Of a stretch of 43,100 bases of DNA, positions 37,811-43,100 are shown one piece after another. The position numbers were made by a program, and so were the translations under genes. The notes under the pieces are model-generated. The model had not been told where the DNA came from. It did not search any database and was given only the letters and a program-made list of their open reading frames with translations. How positions within the stretch are numbered: the stretch's first letter is position 1; the number at the start of each line of letters is the position of its first letter. The stretch comes from Colwellia sp. (GTDB lineage Bacteria > Pseudomonadota > Gammaproteobacteria > Enterobacterales > Alteromonadaceae): contig NZ_JABSOV010000029.1 in NCBI RefSeq assembly GCF_013215345.1, forward strand, positions 1-43,100, read 5' to 3'.

Positions 37811-38131
37811 CTTGCTTCCTTAAAAGTTTCTAGATTTATTCTGCTGATTTTATCTACTTGGGTAATTGTAAAGCATTTACTAACACATGTAACAGAACTC
37901 AAGTGAATTTTTTAACCAACTGTTAACCAACCTGAGCTTTGGATAAGCAATATGGCATAACAAAGCTATTTTTACTGCTCTCAGCGTTATTTCTACTACC
38001 AATAGCCAACTATTAGGTAGGTAAAATGCCTTGATAACGGCTAAACTATCATCATTGTCTATAACGTGTAATTTACTATTAAAATTTCATAGCGTTATAA
38101 CATTCATTATCCAGAGTTCAGGTTAACTATT
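37811..38131. other. Intergenic region with no supported gene
   Basis: About 320 bp between the fusion gene and the hydrolase gene, very AT-rich. A possible sigma-70 promoter for the fusion gene (TTACAT-16-TACAAT, or TTGAGT upstream) lies on the minus strand at about 37865-37900. No terminator of quality was found after the hydrolase stop. No GG-N10-GC sigma-54 element was found. Confidence 0.4.
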
Positions 38132-38998
38132 TTACTTAATTAAAGTACTAACGGTAAATGCTATCAGTTGCTTTTTCTTATGCTGTTGCGAAAAAGTATG
38201 ATCTGCTTGGCTGATGACTTGCTGAGTTATAGTAGCGCTAGCCATTATCTGGCGCCAATGCTTATTACTTTTAACCAATAACTTAAATTCATCTGCGGTT
38301 AAATCATTACCACTAAGGATGACATGACTCTGACCAGTAAACTTGTCCAAGCCCTGTAGCATTTTAGTAACAAAATTGTCCTCAAGGTGAAGTTTATTAT
38401 TTACTTTACCTTGCTGATGGAATTGATTAATTTCAGTAAACGCTACTTGTGCTTTAACTTTCCCGCTAAATAGTTTCCGCCAAAAACCTCTACTCATCAA
38501 TCGTTTAATGTAATACGAGCGAAGATAGATTTGTGCTTGTGTCTCGGCTTGCCTGACCCAAGGATTGATCAAGAATAACTGCTTTATTTTCTCTTCTGCA
38601 GGGTGATCATTGAGATAAAGCAAAATGGCCGATGCTGCATCGCATAGCCCCCATAAAGCCAATTCAGTTATATCACTATGACGACTTTTAAAGGTTTGAA
38701 TGGCAGCATCAAGGTCATGTTGAATTTCAGTAAAACTACTCACCTCACCTTCGCTATCACCGGCACCACTATAATCAAAGCGAAATACTGTGATACCTTT
38801 TTTAGCTAGCGCTCGGGCCAAATAAACAAACAGTCGGTGACTACCTACACGGGTTTGTGGGCCGCCAACAACAATGATTAAACCTTTCTTAGGCTGTTGC
38901 TGATTACTGGCCACTGATGTTATTGCTGAGCTGGGCAAATGTTCAATGGCTATTAATTGTTTACCCTGACTATTAAAAATAACACCTTGCTCTATCAT
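38132..38998 (-). CDS. Exosortase A system-associated hydrolase 1 (alpha/beta hydrolase)
   Basis: A 288-residue alpha/beta hydrolase with an oxyanion-loop GGPQTRVGSHR (about 45-55), the FRFDYSGAGDSEG turn, and a nucleophile elbow GLCDAA in which C119 stands at the position usually held by serine. A C-terminal histidine lies in ADHTF. This matches exosortase A system-associated hydrolase 1 (TIGR03100), found with EpsH/XrtA polysaccharide clusters; the substrate is unknown. Its ATG overlaps the stop of hydrolase 2 by one base (TGATG), so translation is coupled. It is the last gene of the five-gene unit running from 42637. Confidence 0.88.
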   Translation of the reverse strand: MIEQGVIFNSQGKQLIAIEHLPSSAITSVASNQQQPKKGLIIVVGGPQTRVGSHRLFVYLARALAKKGITVFRFDYSGAGDSEGEVSSFTEIQHDLDAAIQTFKSRHSDITELALWGLCDAASAILLYLNDHPAEEKIKQLFLINPWVRQAETQAQIYLRSYYIKRLMSRGFWRKLFSGKVKAQVAFTEINQFHQQGKVNNKLHLEDNFVTKMLQGLDKFTGQSHVILSGNDLTADEFKLLVKSNKHWRQIMASATITQQVISQADHTFSQQHKKKQLIAFTVSTLIK

Positions 38999-39813
38999 CA
39001 GCTTATTGCCGCTGAGTGAGAGAGTAACTGGCTAAAAGCTATCTGCTCTTGCGCTAAAAACTCAGCACTAAGTTGTAATTCAGTTGCCTGCCAAAATTTC
39101 ACCGCTGCTACTTGCTGTACAATCAGCTTATTCGCTTTATTCGCTAGCGCTTGTTGCTGCTTTAGTCGTCCCGGGCTCAACTCATCTGTCTTGGCCAACC
39201 ATTCAAACCAATAGCAATCGACATTAAAACTAGTTAGCTGGGATAAATTCTGCCCTGCTAGCTGTTCGAGCAGCTTTTTATCTATGGTATAGCCGGCAAT
39301 CTCGAGGTTCTCTTGACCATTCATTTCAGTGGGGTTTTTCTTATCAGCTTGAGTTAACTTGGCTGCTAACGCTAGACGCTTAAACTGCTGAACAAAGCGT
39401 TTACCGTTAAAGTCTGGTTGCAAAAGTATTAAGCCATCAACAAGGCTTAACATTTCATCCGATAATAATAATACTGCCGATAAGGGTAAGGATAAATAAA
39501 TAGCTTTGGCTGAATTGGCTTTGATTTCTTCTATTTGGCGTTGAATATCTTGCTGCCACAAACTTAAGTTAGCTTCGACTAGTTCACCACCACTATCACC
39601 TGTGCCATAGTGATCATAAACGATAGTTTGCAAGCCTTGGTGATAGCCATTAATAGCTGAACGGGTGATATGGTGGCGGGTTTGATTAGCTTGCTCGAAC
39701 AAGGGAGCAATACATAGCAGATGAGCAAGTACGTGCTCTGGAGTACGAATTATTCGAAATAATGACCCTTTCGTGCCTTGATAAAATTCAACATGAGTCG
39801 ATATCATGGCCAA
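38998..39813 (-). CDS. Exosortase A system-associated hydrolase 2 (alpha/beta hydrolase-like)
   Basis: The 271-residue protein has an alpha/beta hydrolase core: HLLCIAPLFEQANQTRHHITRSA near 31-53 and DHYGTGDSGGEL near 67-78. These match exosortase A system-associated hydrolase 2 (TIGR03101). At the nucleophile-elbow position the sequence reads YLSLPLSAVLLL, with no G-x-S/C-x-G motif, so catalysis by the usual triad is doubtful. It follows the ACP gene by 5 nt and overlaps hydrolase 1 by 1 nt. A start two codons later (M3) is possible. Confidence 0.85.
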   Translation of the reverse strand: MAMISTHVEFYQGTKGSLFRIIRTPEHVLAHLLCIAPLFEQANQTRHHITRSAINGYHQGLQTIVYDHYGTGDSGGELVEANLSLWQQDIQRQIEEIKANSAKAIYLSLPLSAVLLLSDEMLSLVDGLILLQPDFNGKRFVQQFKRLALAAKLTQADKKNPTEMNGQENLEIAGYTIDKKLLEQLAGQNLSQLTSFNVDCYWFEWLAKTDELSPGRLKQQQALANKANKLIVQQVAAVKFWQATELQLSAEFLAQEQIAFSQLLSHSAAIS

Positions 39814-39818
39814 AGCGC

Positions 39819-40106
39819 TTAACTACGCTCTAGGACTAATTCAGTTAAACTAGCCACGGAAGCAAAATTCTCCGCACTGATGTCATCATCATCAAGACTT
39901 ATATCGAAAGACTCTTCTATTTCGCCGATCAAGGTGACTAAAGTCATTGAATCAAACTCAGCAATGGCGCCAAAAAGTTCGGTATCGACATGCCAGAAAC
40001 TTTCTTCATAGTTTGGAATAATAGCGATTAATAACTTAATCAGTTGCGCTGTGGTTTGTCCACTTTTTTGCTCGTTAGTTTTATCGGTAAATGGTGCAGA
40101 AGTCAT
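39819..40106 (-). CDS. Acyl carrier protein-like protein
   Basis: A 95-residue ACP-fold protein. S53 in EFDSMTLV is the site expected to carry 4'-phosphopantetheine, followed by helix II and the acidic IGEIEESFDISLDDDDI, with the usual helix III near the C-terminus. The N-terminal tail (about 18 residues) is Thr/Gln/Lys-rich. It is embedded between a GNAT-like transferase (3 nt upstream) and hydrolase 2 (5 nt downstream), which suggests a dedicated acyl-carrier function in the exosortase locus rather than fatty acid synthesis in general. Confidence 0.9.
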   Translation of the reverse strand: MTSAPFTDKTNEQKSGQTTAQLIKLLIAIIPNYEESFWHVDTELFGAIAEFDSMTLVTLIGEIEESFDISLDDDDISAENFASVASLTELVLERS

Positions 40107-40109
40107 TAT

Positions 40110-41216
40110 TTACTTACTTTTCCTTGTGAATATTTTAATTAGCCGCGGTAGCACTAGATGGCGAATAATAGCTAACTTACCATAGATACTATGCTGATTA
40201 AAAATTTGATAGCTTTGTCGTGTTTTTTTCGCGCTTAGCCAATCCTGTTTATAGGGCTCAGAGCCCATACCAAATTCAATAGCAGTGACTTGATCTTCAC
40301 TGATGACATGTTCAGATAAAGCTAACGATACAATAGAGCCGACCGAATACATTTGATATTTAGGTGCATAAGCTAACTTAAAAATAGAGGCCGTTACTTC
40401 AACAGCTCCGCTATCATTATGGCTAGTTTGTAAGAACCACAGCTGTGCTGCCGCTGGCTCATCATCGACAAACAATACCCCCAAACGTAATTTGTTTTCC
40501 TGTAACGCAGCTAGAGATACTTGCTCAATAAAATCGAAACTAAACTCATCACCTTTCCAGCTTTGTTGGTAAATGTTTTTATAAGCCGAAAACGCCGAGG
40601 AAAATCCGCTAAGTTCAGTAATTATTTCGATGCGGTATTGGTGCGCTTTACTCAGTTTTTTCTCACGCCTTTTTATAGTATTACGTAATTGACTGGGCCT
40701 TTGTTGATAATAGCTGACGTAATCACTGATACCCGATTGATAGACATTGTCCGTACTAGAAAAAATCCGCTGATAAGGAAAAGACTCAAATAGTGCTTGG
40801 CTGACTAGCCCTTCTTCAAAAGCACCGAGCTGCATACTATGCCACTGATGATGTTGCTGAATATAAGTGAGCAGTTGCGCCATACTTTCTTTACTTGGCG
40901 AGGTAAGAAATATGGGCTCGGCCACCGCAGAATAAAAGCTGGTTAGTGACGTTATCTTTTTCTCAGCTTGGTTGTGAACCAAAGGCCAAGCAATGCTTAA
41001 TACTGGCTCTCGTCCTTTGCTGACTTGAAATAGACAATGCACCAGCACTTGGCTATTTTCAGGGAGCATAAAGGCTGCAGTTGCCGTTAGCCAAGGCAAG
41101 GTTAGCTCAAATAACCTCGCTTTGGGCATACTGTTTTTATAGCGATGAGTAAACTCAGTAAATGAAAGCTCACGATAAGAGAGCTGAACATTCTGGTCTA
41201 TTAAGCTCCCTGTCAT
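40110..41216 (-). CDS. GNAT/FemAB-like acyltransferase (BioF2-like)
   Basis: The 368-residue protein has a C-terminal domain resembling the Acetyltransf_6/FemAB-like fold: LRNTIKRREKKLSKAHQYRIEI, AYKNIYQQSWKGDEFS, LRLGVLFVDDEPAAAQLWFL, and the closing IEFGMGSEPYKQDW that matches the D-F-G-x-G-x-x-x-Y-K pattern. The N-terminal part has no recognised domain. Exosortase-linked clusters often encode such a protein. It may act on an acyl-ACP made with the adjacent ACP, but donor and acceptor are unknown. It starts 8 nt after the mutase stop. Confidence 0.82.
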   Translation of the reverse strand: MTGSLIDQNVQLSYRELSFTEFTHRYKNSMPKARLFELTLPWLTATAAFMLPENSQVLVHCLFQVSKGREPVLSIAWPLVHNQAEKKITSLTSFYSAVAEPIFLTSPSKESMAQLLTYIQQHHQWHSMQLGAFEEGLVSQALFESFPYQRIFSSTDNVYQSGISDYVSYYQQRPSQLRNTIKRREKKLSKAHQYRIEIITELSGFSSAFSAYKNIYQQSWKGDEFSFDFIEQVSLAALQENKLRLGVLFVDDEPAAAQLWFLQTSHNDSGAVEVTASIFKLAYAPKYQMYSVGSIVSLALSEHVISEDQVTAIEFGMGSEPYKQDWLSAKKTRQSYQIFNQHSIYGKLAIIRHLVLPRLIKIFTRKSK

Positions 41217-41224
41217 AAAGAAGA

Positions 41225-42637
41225 CTACTCAGCTAGTAACAAAGCTAATACTTGCGCAGTTTTTTCCTGCATCAAGGCCTTATCGCCTTTAGACTCAACA
41301 TTTAACCGTACCACTGGCTCGGTATTACTGCTACGCAAATTAAAGCGCCAATTGCCAAATTCCATACTAATACCATCGGTTTTATCAATTACTTGCGCTT
41401 GGGGTTGATAAAAATCCAGTACACGAGCGATAGCAGACTTAGGGTCGACAATTTTATTATTAATTTCACCTGATGATGGGTAAGCCGCGATGCGCTCTTT
41501 CACTAAACTTGATAATGGCTGTTTACGTAAACAAAGTAACTCGGCAATTAATAACCAAGGAATCATACCGCTATCACAGTAGAAAAAATCGCGGAAATAA
41601 TGATGAGCACTCATTTCACCACCATAAATAGCATCTTCACTACGCATGCGCTCTTTGATAAAAGCATGGCCGGTTTTACTTTGAATAGCTTGTGCACCCG
41701 ATTTTTCGACAATATCGATGGTATTCCAAGTTAACCTTGGGTCATGAATGATTTTGGCTTGTGCTTTATCACCGTCAATTTTACTTAAAAAATTTTCTGC
41801 TAATAAACCAACAATATAATAACCTTCAATAAAGTCGCCATTTTCATCAAATAAGAAACAACGATCAAAATCACCATCCCAAGCAATGCCCATATCAGCG
41901 CCATGTTTAATGACAGCATCACGCGTCGCGGCACGATTTTCTACTAACAATGGATTTGGAATACCATTTGGGAAACTACCATCTGGCTCATGGTGTACTT
42001 TAATAAATTCAACAGGTACATTTAAGGCATTAAACGCGCTTTCTATGGCATCAAGCGCTGGACCTGCGGTGCCATTGCCGGCATTCACTACCAACTTTAA
42101 TGGCGTGATATTTTTGTTATCAATATAGGTTAACAAGTGCTCGGTATAAGGTTTGGTAATATCAATCGTTGTTAAAGTACCTTTATCAGCTACTTCAACA
42201 AAGTCATTTTGTTCCGCAAGGGCTTGAATATCAAACAAGCCAGTATCACCACTAATAGGTTTTGAGTTCTCACGTACTAACTTCATACCATTATAATCAA
42301 TAGGATTATGACTTGCGGTCACGACGATGCCGCCGTCACAATTTAAATGGCTAGTGGCAAAATAAATGTGTTCTGTGCCCGCTAAGCCTAAATCGATAAC
42401 ATTAGTGCCGCCCGCCATTAAGCCTTCAGACAGTGCCTGCTTTAATTCTTCACTGGTTAAACGAATATCACCACCAACCACTACCGTTTTTGCTTGGGTA
42501 TGTTGGGCAAAAGCACGACCGATGCGATAAGCAACATCAGTATTTAATTCTTCGCCTAATTTTCCGCGGATATCATAAGCTTTGAAACAGGTAATTGCAG
42601 AGGGGCCTGATGTTAAGGCGACTTTAGATGATGACAT
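41225..42637 (-). CDS. manB: Phosphomannomutase (CpsG/ManB type)
   Basis: The enzyme interconverts mannose 6-phosphate and mannose 1-phosphate on the way to GDP-mannose; family members may also act on glucose phosphates. The 470-residue protein parallels E. coli CpsG along its length. It has [15 protein letters not shown], the phosphoserine loop [14 protein letters not shown] (S109), the metal-binding [12 protein letters not shown], the sugar-binding [11 protein letters not shown] and the phosphate-binding [19 protein letters not shown]. It is the first gene of a tight minus-strand unit with the acyltransferase, ACP and two hydrolases, which suggests that its product feeds the exosortase-linked polysaccharide. 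The preceding gene is ubiK, 103 bp away. Confidence 0.95.
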   Translation of the reverse strand: MSSSKVALTSGPSAITCFKAYDIRGKLGEELNTDVAYRIGRAFAQHTQAKTVVVGGDIRLTSEELKQALSEGLMAGGTNVIDLGLAGTEHIYFATSHLNCDGGIVVTASHNPIDYNGMKLVRENSKPISGDTGLFDIQALAEQNDFVEVADKGTLTTIDITKPYTEHLLTYIDNKNITPLKLVVNAGNGTAGPALDAIESAFNALNVPVEFIKVHHEPDGSFPNGIPNPLLVENRAATRDAVIKHGADMGIAWDGDFDRCFLFDENGDFIEGYYIVGLLAENFLSKIDGDKAQAKIIHDPRLTWNTIDIVEKSGAQAIQSKTGHAFIKERMRSEDAIYGGEMSAHHYFRDFFYCDSGMIPWLLIAELLCLRKQPLSSLVKERIAAYPSSGEINNKIVDPKSAIARVLDFYQPQAQVIDKTDGISMEFGNWRFNLRSSNTEPVVRLNVESKGDKALMQEKTAQVLALLLAE

Positions 42638-42740
42638 GGAATAATCTCGTCCTTACTAATATTTGGCATGAATTTATGAGTGATTTAAAAAATCATAGGG
42701 CTAAACTTTAACGCTTGGTGATTAACTGACTATTTTTTTG

Positions 42741-42992
42741 CTAGCTTGCTGCTATTTTTTCTTCAAGTTCTACTAGCTTAGCTTCAAGTTCGGTTAATTT
42801 AGCACGTGTTTTGAGCAATACTTGTGTTTGCACATCAAACTCTTCGCGTGTGACCACGTCAAGTTGTGACAATTTATTTTGCAAAACAGTTTTGGCTTTA
42901 TCTTCAAATTCATTGGCCATATTTTTCAGGCTTGATGGGATAGCATCGGTGACTTGTTTAGCTATTTCTTCAATTTTTTTAGCATTGATCAT
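42741..42992 (-). CDS. ubiK: Ubiquinone biosynthesis accessory factor UbiK (BMFP domain)
   Basis: UbiK (YqiC) is a small helical, trimeric accessory factor that helps UbiJ and the aerobic ubiquinone biosynthesis enzymes. The 83-residue protein begins MINAKKIEEIAKQVTDAIPSSL, as the BMFP family does, then a helical stretch (FEDKAKTVLQNKLSQLDVVTREEFDVQTQVLLKTRAKLTELEAKLVELE) ending in a coiled coil. The ATG follows AGGAAA about 5 nt upstream. It is a single gene; its promoter should lie in 42993-43080. Confidence 0.94.
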   Translation of the reverse strand: MINAKKIEEIAKQVTDAIPSSLKNMANEFEDKAKTVLQNKLSQLDVVTREEFDVQTQVLLKTRAKLTELEAKLVELEEKIAAS

Positions 42993-43100
42993 AATAATTT
43001 CCTATTTTTTTACTTGTCTAGCATTGTAACTGTTTTGCCAATGACTAAAAACAGGTAAAATCATTGGTTCGACAGTTTATTTTCAATAGTGTAATAAAAG

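Overview
The window is AT-rich chromosomal DNA from a marine gammaproteobacterium. Gene content and protein similarity point to the Alteromonadales, most likely Colwellia or a close relative (Colwelliaceae). This rests on gene order, on protein sequences recalled from Escherichia, Shewanella and Colwellia, and on the short interspersed repeats; no database search was run.

Left edge (1-480): the leader of an rRNA operon transcribed leftwards out of the window. It has two tandem strong sigma-70 promoters, a boxB-like hairpin and a boxA; the 16S gene itself lies outside. Next come a membrane-anchored RRM protein, trmA, and a lipid-homeostasis block: fabR diverges from a delta-9 desaturase, with a perfect 18-bp FabR-type operator over the predicted desaturase start, followed by sthA. 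A secreted histidine phosphatase, a small lipoprotein and a short malic enzyme follow.

Middle (9.0-22.1 kb, mostly minus strand): the classical gammaproteobacterial cluster tsaE-amiB-mutL-miaA-hfq-hflX-hflK-hflC-purA, with queG divergent at its head. The gene normally between tsaE and queG, nnr (NAD(P)HX repair), survives only as two out-of-frame scraps. A secreted protein of unknown function and a 192-bp MITE-like element sit between hflC and purA.

22-28 kb: small conserved genes (DUF1289, DUF4442-like, DUF523, DUF3630-like), a class I cytochrome c, and a 982-residue membrane protein with the layout of a TorS-type hybrid kinase in which the expected phosphotransfer residues of the DHp, REC and Hpt regions all appear to be replaced.

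28.5-42.6 kb (minus strand): an exopolysaccharide / PEP-CTERM (exosortase A) region. It holds a PEP-CTERM protein behind a good sigma-54 promoter, two tandem PrsT-like TPR lipoproteins, a WecB-WecC fusion that would make UDP-ManNAcA from UDP-GlcNAc, and a tight five-gene unit (phosphomannomutase, FemAB/GNAT-like transferase, acyl carrier protein, two exosortase-associated hydrolases). The exosortase and glycosyltransferases are not in the window. UbiK closes the right edge.

Three MITE-like elements (11.3, 26.1 and 35.2 kb) lie in intergenic positions. No tRNA, CRISPR array, complete insertion sequence or prophage was seen.
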